The notes: a model not told the origin generated them from the sequence alone. A stretch of DNA of 64,000 nt from JASSUD01 sp031963045 (GCA_031963045.1 JASSUK010000034.1:67705-131704), one strand, 5' to 3'. Counted from the first letter of the stretch, positions 26,555-36,900 are shown. Numbers and translations are program-made.

Positions 26555-28009
26555 GTGAATATTGGCAACTCTTCTTCCGTACAAGCCACAAACTCTCACC
26601 AGACCGAAATGCATATGCGTCGACGGGAAGCGAGAACCTTCTTCGAAACCTATTTAGGGCGGGAAAGAATTCTAGCAAGGGAGCCCGCAGGTAATGACGA
26701 CAGCCTAACTGAGCTGGCAGATGACTTTATAGCAGGACTATTTCCGCCGTCTGAGCCAACAGACCTCAGACAGCAGGAAATATCGCCAGATGGTAAATGG
26801 CTAGCCTGGCGCGATGAAGGAGGAGACATTATATGCAAGCCGGTTTATGCAAAAGGACCGGTGAAACAATTTACAGGGGAAGGATGTAAAGAGTTTATTT
26901 TCTGCGCAAAGAGCCAATATCTCATGCGACCCGAGGTACAAACCCTTTCGGAGGAAGAAGTAAAAGTATTACAGGCGGAGCAAACAGAGTTATTAAAAAA
27001 AATAAATCTATTTAATGGATTCACAGCAGTGGCAACTGCCATTTCCGGCTCCTTAAGTGTAGCAATAGCGGGGGCAGATATTGCTATTATCCAAGGGGCA
27101 ATATTCAAGGGAGCAATATGGAAAGTAGGTACACTTTTAATAGCACCCGCGTGGATAAGTGCACCAGCAACCGTTCTAGTAGTAGCAGGAACTATAGGCG
27201 GTACAAATCTTTTAACAAAGCAAAAAAATGAAAAGCTAGAACTTCTTGTAAATACGCCACCCCAGCAAAAAAAGAGCCCGCAAGCAGAAGAACAATTAGA
27301 AATGCTAGCGCAAGCGTCCACAGATAAAGAAATCTACCAGCGCATAACCTTGCATTTTGAGCCCACGCGCGCAGAAATAAAGCCTCAAGCACCTAGAATC
27401 ATACATATTAAAGGCAATGTCTCTTCCACGGCCTTTTCAGCCAACAAAAAACATTTTTTTACCGTCATAGATAAAAAAATCATTAAACAATGGTCTACCA
27501 AAACCAGCAAACTTGAAAAGAGCATTGAACCCTGCCAGCCTACTGATGCAGCTGCATCTTCTTCAGTCAACAAACCTACCTCTATCACTGAACTCAAAGT
27601 TTCTCCTAAAGGAAAATGGCTACTCTTAGTAGAGGTAGATACCCAAAGCACCAACCACAGCGCCAAAATGTGGCTCTACTCCCGTAAACACGCAAGAATG
27701 CAAAGCCATTTTGAATTGGCGAGCACTAATGGCGTTCAATTTGAATTCTCCCCCTGTGAGCGCTGGCTTGCCGTGCTTGAAGGAGGAAACACTCTCTTAC
27801 ACCTAACCACGGAATCCGGAGAATTTCAAAGCACACGCCTAGATGCTGCATTAATGCCTATTCAACACATACGCTGGGAAAATGATGAACTGCAGGTTGT
27901 AGGCGCAAACCATCGCGTATGGAGAATTATTTCGGTGGGGGATGCACTGCACGCACAACTCATACCTCCCCTATCGCGAGGTACTCTACGATATAGCATG
28001 CTTTCATAA
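26555..28009 (+). CDS. Membrane-hairpin/beta-propeller protein, paralogue 2
   Basis: A 484-residue paralogue of 11345-12841 with the same GTG start behind AGGAGAAATA. The N-terminal blade segment is clearer here (EISPDGKWLAWRDEGGD). Hydrophobic stretches lie at about 152-218 (ATAISGSLSVAIAGADIAII and KVGTLLIAPAWISAPATVLV). The C-terminal propeller part has KVSPKGKWLLLVE and EFSPCERWLAVLEGG. It is followed by a perfect palindrome and two small membrane-protein genes. The block appears to be a duplicate of 11345-13336 with one extra copy of the small gene. Confidence 0.82.
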   Translation: MNIGNSSSVQATNSHQTEMHMRRREARTFFETYLGRERILAREPAGNDDSLTELADDFIAGLFPPSEPTDLRQQEISPDGKWLAWRDEGGDIICKPVYAKGPVKQFTGEGCKEFIFCAKSQYLMRPEVQTLSEEEVKVLQAEQTELLKKINLFNGFTAVATAISGSLSVAIAGADIAIIQGAIFKGAIWKVGTLLIAPAWISAPATVLVVAGTIGGTNLLTKQKNEKLELLVNTPPQQKKSPQAEEQLEMLAQASTDKEIYQRITLHFEPTRAEIKPQAPRIIHIKGNVSSTAFSANKKHFFTVIDKKIIKQWSTKTSKLEKSIEPCQPTDAAASSSVNKPTSITELKVSPKGKWLLLVEVDTQSTNHSAKMWLYSRKHARMQSHFELASTNGVQFEFSPCERWLAVLEGGNTLLHLTTESGEFQSTRLDAALMPIQHIRWENDELQVVGANHRVWRIISVGDALHAQLIPPLSRGTLRYSMLS

Positions 28010-28030
28010 TTTATGCTAAGAGGGGACAAA

Positions 28031-28064
28031 ATGCATATGTACATGCTTGCATGTACATATGCAT
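28031..28064. repeat. Perfect 34-bp palindrome
   Basis: ATGCATATGTACATGC (28031-28046), TT, then its exact complement (28049-28064). GCTTTTTC follows. It lies 22 bases after the propeller-gene stop and before the small membrane-protein gene. It may act as a terminator, a processing site or a protein-binding site. No counterpart lies in the equivalent gap at 12842-12868. Confidence 0.9.
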
Positions 28065-28141
28065 GCTTTTTCGTTTCAGCCCTCTCTATTCTGCGCTCCT
28101 GCAAATAATAAAATATCTTTTACTCTGTAATGGGTGCAATA

Positions 28142-28615
28142 GTGTTTATTCCCACTTCACATTGGTCTTCACCGTCTATATGCGAATATCTATGGAGAAA
28201 AACTACTTCTTCATTTATATCACATGCCCCCTATATCTCTGAGGAAGAAGTACTCACAGAAAGTGTATTAGAAAATGGCATTACACAACTAAATGAGTAT
28301 TTTGGAGATTCATGGATTCATACAACGTCTTGCTTTTCAGCTTTGGCCTCTTTTATCGCTATGCCAACTGCTTTTATAACCATCCCTACCGCTGTATTTA
28401 TGCATTCAAATATGGGAATACTTTTATTTTTATTCGTACTGATTGGGCTGCCAATTTTATTTTGGATACCTCAAATTATTATACTTTTACATGTAGCAGA
28501 ATTACTTAATGAAGCAGATAATCGACTCCACCAAGTACAGCTTCTATCTAAACAACATAGAATGGACGCTCAAAAATCATCTAATACTTCTTTAGAAAAA
28601 ATCCTTTTTATTTAA
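28142..28615 (+). CDS. Small two-helix membrane protein, paralogue B
   Basis: A 157-residue protein with a GTG start at 28142 (VFIPTSHWSSPSICEYLW), chosen because its neighbour at 28626 starts at the equivalent GTG and aligns from that residue. An in-frame ATG at 28130 would add four residues. Two hydrophobic helices (about 60-85 and 92-118) are followed by a charged tail. It is a close relative of the next gene and of 12869-13336, and only 10 bases separate it from the next gene. Confidence 0.72.
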   Translation: MFIPTSHWSSPSICEYLWRKTTSSFISHAPYISEEEVLTESVLENGITQLNEYFGDSWIHTTSCFSALASFIAMPTAFITIPTAVFMHSNMGILLFLFVLIGLPILFWIPQIIILLHVAELLNEADNRLHQVQLLSKQHRMDAQKSSNTSLEKILFI

Positions 28616-28625
28616 TGGTGTAATC

Positions 28626-29108
28626 GTGTTTACTTTTACTTCACATTGGCATTCACCTTCTGTATGCGAATACCTATGGAGAAATGCAACGTCTTCATTT
28701 ATATCGCATGGTCCCTATATCCCTGAGGATGAAGTACTCACGGAAAGCGCATTAAAAAATGGTATAGCAAAACTTAATGGATACTATACAAATTCATGGG
28801 CTTATACCGCATCGGCCATGTCACTATTAGCCTCTTTTATAGCCATACCAACGGCTTTTCTGATAATTCCTCCTACAGTATTTTCAAGCTCAAGCATAGG
28901 AGGACTTATATTTTTATTCATATTGCTTGGGCTGCCAATCTTATTTTCAGCCCCCGTATTTATCATACTTTTACAAGCACGAGAATTAATTGATGCAGCA
29001 AGAAATAGACTCAAACAAATGGAATTACTTGCTGCGGAATATCAAATGGATTCTCAAAAAAACTCTCCTACTCCTATTCAAAAAAGGCTTTTGCTTCTCA
29101 CCACATAA
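28626..29108 (+). CDS. Small two-helix membrane protein, paralogue C
   Basis: A 160-residue tandem duplicate of 28142-28615 with a GTG start (MFTFTSHWHSPSVCEYLWRN). It has two hydrophobic helices (SLLASFIAIPTAFLIIPPTV and LIFLFILLGLPILFSAPVFI) and an amphipathic tail. The three genes of this family always follow a propeller gene. No enzymatic motif is visible. Confidence 0.73.
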   Translation: MFTFTSHWHSPSVCEYLWRNATSSFISHGPYIPEDEVLTESALKNGIAKLNGYYTNSWAYTASAMSLLASFIAIPTAFLIIPPTVFSSSSIGGLIFLFILLGLPILFSAPVFIILLQARELIDAARNRLKQMELLAAEYQMDSQKNSPTPIQKRLLLLTT

Positions 29109-29545
29109 GATAGTGGGTTTGTATCTTTCGGAAGTTCCTTTAATTTAGACTAAATATAAAATATTTATCTACATAACGGCATTCATGCAAAATCCCTACG
29201 CAAGAGCTCGGACAGCATAATGAAACATATACCCCTTATTTACACTGAGCCGAATATTTTGGATGCAGTTAAGTAAATCATCAGAGGTATTGGGCTGTTG
29301 AGCTGTAAGTGGTTTTATTTCTGACTCAGGAATCTCGAGTAATGTCAGTGATATGCATGTTGGGGTTCGTGCCTCACCACCAACCTACCATGTCACAAAG
29401 ATATGAGGTTTAAAGATAAAAGATTGGAGTGAGCAGCACTCCCCAACATGCATAACACATGCCTCTAAAATTGATAGTAATACGCAAAAATTTGTGTTTT
29501 ATAATAAAAATTATATTTTGGTTTCTGCCTCACTCCAACCTTGCG
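29109..29545. other. Spacer with REP-like copies
   Basis: No gene is seen in these 437 bases. It contains one full reverse subtype B repeat (29352-29390) and two eroded ones (about 29426-29456, GGAGTGAGCAGCACTCCCCA, and about 29525). Confidence 0.65.
29352..29390 (-). repeat. REP-like ~38-bp element (subtype B)
   Basis: It reads ATATGCATGTTGGGGTTCGT followed by GCCTCACCACCAACCTACC. An eroded partner lies at about 29426. Confidence 0.88.
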
Positions 29546-30304
29546 CTAGATAGTATGATAGTTTGTCATTCGTATAACATTCTGCGGCAATAGGCTCGGT
29601 TGACCCCATTTTTGCACACCTATTCTTGCTAAATCATGCGCGGTGAGAAAAACGTTAAGACAGACGTTCGCTCCCTCGAGCCATAGCATCGGTATATGAT
29701 TGTCATGCTTTTTTTCAATAACATGTAAAAGAAAGCCCGCTGCGGCAGTTATAAAAGCGCCTGCTCTTAATATATCGTGTAAATAATAATAATTATTATC
29801 TAGTCGTGCCCACCATTTAATAGCAGGCCATAAGCAATTCGTTGGTTGTTGTGCAATGCGCGAGGCGCTTGCTAATACTATGCGCTGCTCCGAAGCGCGA
29901 TTTGGCGACAACCATCTGGCCGTTTTTTTGGACCATTTAATAGAGGAAGCAGAGCAGGACAAAGTGCTCTTCATGTAAATAGAAGTGATAATTATAATGT
30001 TGAGAATCTGAGTGCCCAGTATCTCTTTATGATTTTCATGATATTTTTCGAAACCGTGGAAACAGAGAATGATGACAGCCATTATAGAAGAGCCGATTGA
30101 TAATAAGCATTCACCATGGCCTGTAGAATCCATCTGTTCTCCAACATAGGACAGTAGTTGGTCTGTTGTCGTAGATAATCTGTCAGCGTGTGCTGTATCT
30201 ACTAGAGGCTGCCTGACTCCTATCTCTTCATCCATAGCAAGATAATTGGATCGATTACGATATGGAGGGCAGATTGAAGATAGCGAGGTAAGGCACATCT
30301 GCAT
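29546..30304 (-). CDS. Four-helix membrane protein, paralogue 2
   Basis: A 252-residue paralogue of 23216-23971. The N-terminal half is most alike (SSICPPYRNRSN, TTDQLLSYVGEQ, YHENHKEILGTQI); the C-terminal half has diverged. Four hydrophobic segments are arranged as two similar pairs. The upstream ~100 bases also match, including the AGGAAAT ribosome site. Function unknown. Its stop is surrounded by eroded repeat copies. Confidence 0.75.
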   Translation of the reverse strand: MQMCLTSLSSICPPYRNRSNYLAMDEEIGVRQPLVDTAHADRLSTTTDQLLSYVGEQMDSTGHGECLLSIGSSIMAVIILCFHGFEKYHENHKEILGTQILNIIIITSIYMKSTLSCSASSIKWSKKTARWLSPNRASEQRIVLASASRIAQQPTNCLWPAIKWWARLDNNYYYLHDILRAGAFITAAAGFLLHVIEKKHDNHIPMLWLEGANVCLNVFLTAHDLARIGVQKWGQPSLLPQNVIRMTNYHTI

Positions 30305-30524
30305 ATTTCCTCATACAAGTAATTTTTCTCTTTTTAGACAAATGACACAAACTCAAAAAACGCTGTAGCCGCAGAGAACTGCCTTTGAGTTTAGAAGCAC
30401 TAATAACGCGAAAAGTATTACGTAGATATAGATTTATACAAAATTACCATGGCACTTTTAACACAATTTGCAACTGCATTTATTTTCCGAAGCGCCTTTC
30501 CAGCTTCCTATAAATTTGACTTTT

Positions 30525-30836
30525 TCAAGCATAGTGGCGAGGGCGATGAAGATTATTTTTTTCAAGGTACAGGTCCATAGCAATGAACCCTCCTAGAAAT
30601 ATCAAGGTTGGAAGACCCATAACCCAAGACATACACGTAGCAACCGCACAGCATAAAAATAATAATCCCAGTGCATAGAACAGTATTTTGAGTAGTCCAA
30701 TTTTATTGGACTGCCCAGGTATAATATTATCGTTTATTGCACTGCAATCGCTTTTTTCAACATTTTCTACTTCATTGTCAGTATGGTGTAGAGCATCGAT
30801 AACAGCAGGTTTTGCATGGATAGAACCAGAATTCAT
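30525..30836 (-). CDS. Small membrane protein with conserved leader
   Basis: No family recognised. The start at the ATG at 30834-30836 (MNSGSIHAKP) is supported by AGGAAGAT just upstream. The frame also runs back into the conserved leader at 30869, where only a TTG is available. The 103-residue protein has a polar N-terminus and a hydrophobic hairpin (ILFYALGLLFLCCAVATCM and MGLPTLIFLGGFIAMDLYL), ending in a basic tail. The shared leader suggests joint regulation with 24365 and 24928. Confidence 0.65.
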   Translation of the reverse strand: MNSGSIHAKPAVIDALHHTDNEVENVEKSDCSAINDNIIPGQSNKIGLLKILFYALGLLFLCCAVATCMSWVMGLPTLIFLGGFIAMDLYLEKNNLHRPRHYA

Positions 30837-30850
30837 GCTTATCTTCCTAT

Positions 30851-30910
30851 AGCTACTAGGCAGCAGCAAAAAATGGACCCTAAAAATAGGGATGGATCGT
30901 ATTAAAAAAT
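30851..30910 (-). promoter_or_regulatory. Conserved leader, copy 3 (truncated)
   Basis: It matches the leader part of 24687-24907 and 26058-26277 (AGCTACTAGGCAGCAGCAAA, ATGGATCGTATTAAAAA). The upstream promoter-like part is missing, because similarity ends before the terminator region of the 31017 gene's neighbourhood. Confidence 0.65.
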
Positions 30911-31016
30911 AGCCCTTTTATACTTTTACATGCTTTCAAAATTAGATGTAGCATCAAAATTTTGGAGTGCACTTCAAAAGAAAGGGCTTATTTTTATTTA
31001 AATACATGCTTTTGTA

Positions 31017-32858
31017 TTATATATCTTGTGCAGCTGCTTGATTTTTTGCTTGTTGTCCAAGGAGAAACTCCAATAGTTGATCCATCTTAGAATTTACACC
31101 TGTAAGCGCAGTTTTTAATCCAGTCACTTCTTGCTTAAGTTCTGCATTTGCTTTTCTAAGTTCCTCAATTTCCAGACTATGAGAATCAGTTATTACAGGG
31201 CTAACAGAACGAGAAACGAATGGGGAGCGATCATTAAGACCGATAGCGGAGTCAGCATTTGAGCCGAGTGAACTAGTTGAGGTTTTACGCACTCTTAAAA
31301 GAGGAGCAACGTCTTGTGCTAGTTTTCGCTGATTTGCTTCTATGGCTTCTAATTTGCCAATGATGGCGGCATTACTACTGTCCTGTTTATTAATAAGAAT
31401 AGCCGCGCCATTATTAAAATCTTTCTGTAGTTTTGCTGTGCCAGCATCTAAATCTTTTTGTAATTTTTCGGTATGCTGAGCAAGTTTTAAAGCCACATCC
31501 TCTGTATGCACTTGCATAGCAGCACCCGTAGCATTGGCTAAATTAATGGCTGTTTCTGTAGTAAAACTATTAATATTACTGACTACGTTCATATCTGATG
31601 CCTCTGCCTCTGAGGAAGTTATTATTGGTTTCGAAATCTCTATTAATGCTTTTCTAATTGCGTTCCTGTTTTCCCATTCTTTAATCTTAGATAATCCGTG
31701 AAGTTCAAACACGTATTTAGTCATATCCACACCAAACGAAACGCCTGGAATGCATAAAGCGATTACCACTCTATTTAAAGTGCTAAGAATGGTCAAGCAG
31801 ATCTTTTGTACTATTCCATCTTCAGGGCGTTCATATTCAGTAATGCTCTCAGCAGTAGCCTTAAATATGGCCCATGCTTCAAAAAATGTCTGTTCAGATG
31901 AGCCTTCTAAGGCATTCGAATATGAAACCTCACCGCCTTCTGAAGCATTAAAAAATGCATACGTCATATCCACAGACTCTACTAATGCTTCTGATTCGTC
32001 TGGAATTTCTTGTACGGTAGTTGCGTAAGGATTAGCTCCCGGCGTATAGACCGTGTCTATATATTCAAAATCTTCCTCTTCCCCTTCTACTATTTCCCTC
32101 ACCGTAGTGCGACGAGAAGGGGAAGAGCTAGTTCCTTCACTAGCAGTCTGCACCACCGGACTTTGAGCAGGGGATGCACTCTCTTTTAGCATCAAAGGCG
32201 GTGCAGAAGCGGCCTGTTTTTTGATAATAGACTCAGGCGCCGTATAAGCCGCTCTGATCTTTTGCTGATAATCTTTGATTAAATCTAGATCTTTTTTCCG
32301 GTCTTCTACAGAGAGTTTGCGGGTATTCAGGATATTTTCTCTGAACAGCGCATCTAGTTTGTCCGAAACGGTTTCTAAGAGCTGCACTTTATCGGCCAGT
32401 GAGGCAGGCACCATGTCCTGACTATTGCCTGCTTCTGGCTCCGCTTTTTCTTCTCTACTAGAAGGGAGTGTTTTTACTCCATGGATAAATATTTCAGGAG
32501 ACAGAGGCGGAAGCATTTTTATGCGCCATGTAGAAGCGGCAAAAGGGGCCGTCACTACACGCCTAAGAAAAGATTTACGAGGAGGGCTAAAAGCTTCTAC
32601 CACGGCCTTGTCATGTATATGCGCAAGACTGCTATGGTACTCGGCTCCAAAATACTCGGTTGTAAGATGCCTGATGAAAGGATCGCGAACGGCTTTTTGA
32701 GGAACTGCTTCCGGCTTGTCGGCAGCAGCAGGAATAAAAGGGCCAAAAGGACCTTGCGCGAAATGAGCTTTGAAGGAATCGCCCTTTTTTATACTTTCGG
32801 TAGTAGCCTGAGATGCTGCTGTACTGTAGGTAGTTTCAGTGCCTAAGGGGTTGACCAT
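31017..32858 (-). CDS. Large coiled-coil protein with one hydrophobic segment
   Basis: No family recognised. The 613-residue protein starts MVNPLGTETTYST. A long polar N-terminal region includes an acidic stretch (EGEEEDFEYID). A hydrophobic segment follows at about 353-380 (ILSTLNRVVIALCIPGVSFG). A coiled coil covers roughly 440-610 (HTEKLQKDLDAGTAKLQKDF, IEELRKANAELKQEVTGLK). The QKDL-AGTA style of heptads resembles the QDLRTGATVLNE repeats of 9204-11006. A conserved promoter-like element lies at 32902-32967, and an N-terminal remnant of a second copy is at 24018-24104. Confidence 0.78.
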   Translation of the reverse strand: MVNPLGTETTYSTAASQATTESIKKGDSFKAHFAQGPFGPFIPAAADKPEAVPQKAVRDPFIRHLTTEYFGAEYHSSLAHIHDKAVVEAFSPPRKSFLRRVVTAPFAASTWRIKMLPPLSPEIFIHGVKTLPSSREEKAEPEAGNSQDMVPASLADKVQLLETVSDKLDALFRENILNTRKLSVEDRKKDLDLIKDYQQKIRAAYTAPESIIKKQAASAPPLMLKESASPAQSPVVQTASEGTSSSPSRRTTVREIVEGEEEDFEYIDTVYTPGANPYATTVQEIPDESEALVESVDMTYAFFNASEGGEVSYSNALEGSSEQTFFEAWAIFKATAESITEYERPEDGIVQKICLTILSTLNRVVIALCIPGVSFGVDMTKYVFELHGLSKIKEWENRNAIRKALIEISKPIITSSEAEASDMNVVSNINSFTTETAINLANATGAAMQVHTEDVALKLAQHTEKLQKDLDAGTAKLQKDFNNGAAILINKQDSSNAAIIGKLEAIEANQRKLAQDVAPLLRVRKTSTSSLGSNADSAIGLNDRSPFVSRSVSPVITDSHSLEIEELRKANAELKQEVTGLKTALTGVNSKMDQLLEFLLGQQAKNQAAAQDI

Positions 32859-32901
32859 AGCGCTTCTCTCTTTTTATGCATCTTTTTTGCAAGCATCTTA
32901 T

Positions 32902-32967
32902 GAGTAATAACGCGCATATATAACGTGAATAGGTCTTACAGACCAATCCGTTCATACCCTTAGTTTT
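32902..32967 (-). promoter_or_regulatory. Conserved upstream element, copy 4
   Basis: On the minus strand it reads GGGTATGAACGG, then GGTCTGTAAGACC (a perfect 5-bp dyad), then ATTCACGTTATATATGCGCG. It lies 44 bases upstream of the start of the 613-residue gene. This copy and 24145-24213 also share the segment between the element and the ATG. Confidence 0.6.
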
Positions 32968-33073
32968 TGGAATATAGCTCGTATGTTTGGGAGATGTTGG
33001 AACCACGGCATACGCACCACGGCCTCCCTGCAGAGCAGACAAACCGACAAAAGCAATAATTAAAGGTCAGTGG

Positions 33074-33112
33074 TATGCATGTTGGGGTTCGTGCCTCACC
33101 GCCAACCTACCT
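33074..33112 (-). repeat. REP-like ~38-bp element (subtype B)
   Basis: It reads GTATGCATGTTGGGGTTCGT followed by GCCTCACCGCCAACCTACC. No partner lies nearby. Confidence 0.88.
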
Positions 33113-33430
33113 CTATCGCAAAGTACAGAAACCCCCGGACAAAAGGCATAAAAAGTGAATTGAGTACGTGCAACATGAGGTAACGCTGCTCTTTTCTCGC
33201 TCTACACTGCTACGATTTGGAGAACAATCTCTCTATTTTTTAATTATGAAAATGGTGCAAAATTCTTTGAAACTTTTGATAGATCAATCTACGTACGGCT
33301 TTTTGGATATTTTCGTTTTATGAAGGAATATTTCGCAAAATAAATGGGAAATTCTTGTTTCTCGTGTTTAATAGAATCCATGACTTAATTTTATTATTAA
33401 ATTTTGGTTTCTATTCGCAGGAAATGAATC

Positions 33431-33847
33431 ATGCCCTCCGTTCTTAGTCCACGTAATAAAGTAGGCATTCTGAAGTCCGATAGCCATTTACCTCAAAGCA
33501 AACCCCGAAAAAATGATGAGCACCGCAATGGTCGTAGTGCAATTCTTACTAACTTACGTTCATATGTTGAAAAAAGTATAGTAAGCTTTAAAAAATCATT
33601 AAATATAAATAATAGCGAACAACATACTTTCAGCACTTCAACTTCAGAAAATAAAAATAAAGGTGCAATTGCAAAAGAAATAGATAAAAAAAATGCCTCC
33701 CATCTTACTCAACAAAAAAAAGAAATAAATAATACGAGAGGAAATATATTTAACAAAAAAAGCGGAATTGAAATTCAGATTAAAATACAAAACGCAAAAG
33801 AAAAAAGAAAACAACATTCAACCCAGCGCACAAACTCTGATTATTAA
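33431..33847 (+). CDS. Lysine-rich hypothetical protein
   Basis: No family recognised. The 138-residue protein is very basic and Asn/Ser/Lys-rich, with no hydrophobic segment. The start is supported by AGGAAA eight bases before the ATG. The N-terminus (MPSVLSPRNKVGILK) and composition are compatible with a disordered secreted or nucleic-acid-binding protein. It is convergent with the 1967-residue gene, 86 bases apart. Confidence 0.55.
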   Translation: MPSVLSPRNKVGILKSDSHLPQSKPRKNDEHRNGRSAILTNLRSYVEKSIVSFKKSLNINNSEQHTFSTSTSENKNKGAIAKEIDKKNASHLTQQKKEINNTRGNIFNKKSGIEIQIKIQNAKEKRKQHSTQRTNSDY

Positions 33848-33933
33848 TTTCAAAAAAAATGCGAGGCATAAAAAATATATAATATATAAATGCAAAATCG
33901 CTGATGGCACAACAATTTTGCATTTAATAATAC

Positions 33934-36900
33934 CTACAATTTTACAGGTTGATCTACAACATCAAATTCCTTGAAAAGCTGAGTATTAAGAGTGCCTAAT
34001 CCAACTGCATTATTAATGGATGCTTGCTCTAGCGTCAATGTAGAATGTGGCAAAGACCATATTAATCGAATATCATTTATTTCGGACGAATTTTCGCCAT
34101 ACACGACTTGCCATAGTCGCGCATTACCATATTTTCCAAAAGTTAAAATTTTGTCTTCCCGCCAAACAATCTGCGCGATTTCTTCTGTTAGCCCATGCTC
34201 AATAATTTTTGGTTGTACCTGTTCGTAAGTAACCGGATATAAAACCAATCGACTTTGCTCACCAACAGCAATCCATTTTTCGTCAGGCGAGAATATAAAT
34301 TTAATATTTTGAAAGACTCCAGTAGTAAAACAATATTTTAGGTTCTGTGCTCCTACACCTTCGCTGTCTAATGAGTAAAGCCATATTTTTATAGGATACC
34401 CACCAGGCTCACCAGTATCATATATATCGTTTGTAAATGCTATCCACTTCTCCTTTGGAGAAAGGATTACATTATCAATAAAAATATCTTCTTCAATCTC
34501 ATAGATAATTTTTTTTGCTTTAAATGTCTCAATATCCTTATTATATCTACAAGAATATAAAATTTTCAACTCATGTTCTTTTACTGACCATTGCCTAAGG
34601 TCATCACCACCGTCAGAACTGAAAATATAATCCGCATTTGATGAAAACGCTTCCATATACCCAATCTCACTCCATGGAATCGTCTGCTCATAAACAAGAT
34701 TACTTTCTTTATTATTTTCCAAAGAGAATGAGTATAAGCCATAGCTATTTTTTTTATCTTCTAATATCCGCAATTTTTTATTATCTTGATAAAACTGTAT
34801 TTTACTCCGGTGCCGTATAAAAAATTTATACTCAACTCGAGCATTTTCTAATGAATAGCAAATCATATTAAGTGATTCATCATGCCATGCACACCATTTA
34901 GAATCTGATGAAAACTCTATAGGAGCGCTATTGGATTTTATAGTCCCTATTTTTTTAGAAGAAGATATGTCTGCCTTAGTCAGAAAAATATTATTATTAG
35001 AGTCTGCACTTATAATCCATTCACCATTTGGAGAAAGCGCTCCAAAGTGCATATGCTGTACAGATTTAGATGAAGCAGAATGCACATCTATCTTATCAAG
35101 TTGCCAGTTTTTAATCATATATGGGTCTTCTTTTATCTGGCTATGATTATCAACTTCGTATTCCGCGGCATCAATTATATTTTCACCATATACTCTTTTT
35201 TTGCTAATGGAGTATATATTTATATCATCTTCTGCAAAAATAACACGTCCTACTGAGTGGGTATGCCCTGTAAACGTATGTAAATATTGACCTGTACGCA
35301 AAGACCATAATTTAACAGTTTGATCTTCTCCTCCAGAAGCTAATATTTCATCGTTTCCTGATAGGACCATACTTAAAACGGCTTTTATATGCCCTGATAA
35401 TATATGCTCTCGTTTTCTGGTGAGTAAAGACCATACATGTATCGTGCCATTTTCATTTCCAGCAATAATCCATTCGCCATTTTTTGAAATGAGAAGACTG
35501 CGTACTTGAGCTTCATTATTTAGCTCATAGACTAGATTTGAAACCCAAGAATGTACTTGAATGGTGTTTTCACTTTGTTCGCTAAAAGCAACTATAGAGT
35601 TTTTTGCACAGAGTGCTAAGCTGCCAATACTATTGCTACTTTCAAATGCAAAAATAGGCTTATCTGCTTTTTCTTCCGACCACACTTTAATAAAATGTTT
35701 ATTTTGTGCTGCCAGATCAGATTGGGGGGGGTTATTAAGCGCTATTTCACCTGCAGATGCAGAAAATTTGCCGGTTTCGCAAAGCGCTATGTGGTGAATA
35801 GGATCTATATGATAAAAAGAGGCAGTGCACTTTTTAGATATTAATGACCAATTCTCAAGCAATCCATTTTTCCCTACGAAGAGAATTTTTTCACTATTTG
35901 TGGACATAACTGAAGAGCTGGCATCAGCGCTAATTTCTCCAAAATCATGCACAATCGCTTCATTTATCTTGTAATTTTCGAGTCTATCGTAACACCGCAC
36001 ATGATGGTTACTTACCCAAACATAATATTGATCATTCGGTGAAAAATGGGGAAGCAAGTGGCTGGTTAACTCTTCGGCCGCGCTAAAAATAGAAACGGTC
36101 TGCCCAAACTGCACCCCCCGCATCTGCGCCTTATCAAACGTTGCACGGCGCAACCACGCATTTACAAAAATCACGTTTTCTAAATTGGCACGGGTGAAAT
36201 TAGTATTATCAAACACCCCATTATTTAAATCAGCTCCTGGAATTTGCACACCACTTAGATCTTTACCACTAAAAGATTCTCTTGCTCGTGCCCACAAAGT
36301 AGCTGCGTTGGCTGCACCTTGTCTGAATGGTGATTTTTTAATGCGCGTCTGGCGTGTGCTTAGTGCAAATTCTTCGGTTGGCTTTTCTGTTTCTTGCTCT
36401 GGCTCAACCCGAGATGCCAGTATCCAGCTCCACACCTGCTTTTTAAAGTAAGGATTTTGCTTAAGCGGCTCTATTAGAAAATCCAAAATGACGGGGTTCT
36501 CTATTAAATTGAGCTGGTTCATATACATGTCTACTCTCGGCTCTACCACGGCGGTAGTAGAGCGGTGCATGGTTTTGTTCCAGCCTTTGGTTCGGCTTTG
36601 TTCTACTATGGCGCGGGCTACTAGGTATTCTTGGATAGATTTATGTGGGAATTGGTAGCGTTTGTCTGCGCCTTGTTGCAGGGGGGCGTTTAGTAGTAGG
36701 AGTCGTGCTTTTTCGTCATTGCCGAAGAAGGCGCGGTAGGTGTCGGGGTAGGCGCTTTCAAATTCTGGGCTGTGTTGTGCTACGGCTAATTCATCTTTGG
36801 TTAAGGCTACGGCGCAGTCTTGGCTGTATTCGAGGCCGTGTTGAGTGAAGTCGTCGGATTTTTCAGCTAGTAGAGTTTTGGCGGCTTCTTCTTGGGCGGT

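Larger units (their letters stand above)
32859..33430. other. Non-coding spacer with promoter-like element and REP copy
   Basis: No credible gene is seen in these 572 bases. It holds the promoter-like element (32902-32967), one reverse subtype B repeat (33074-33112) and the ribosome site of the following gene (CAGGAAATG at 33419). Confidence 0.6.
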
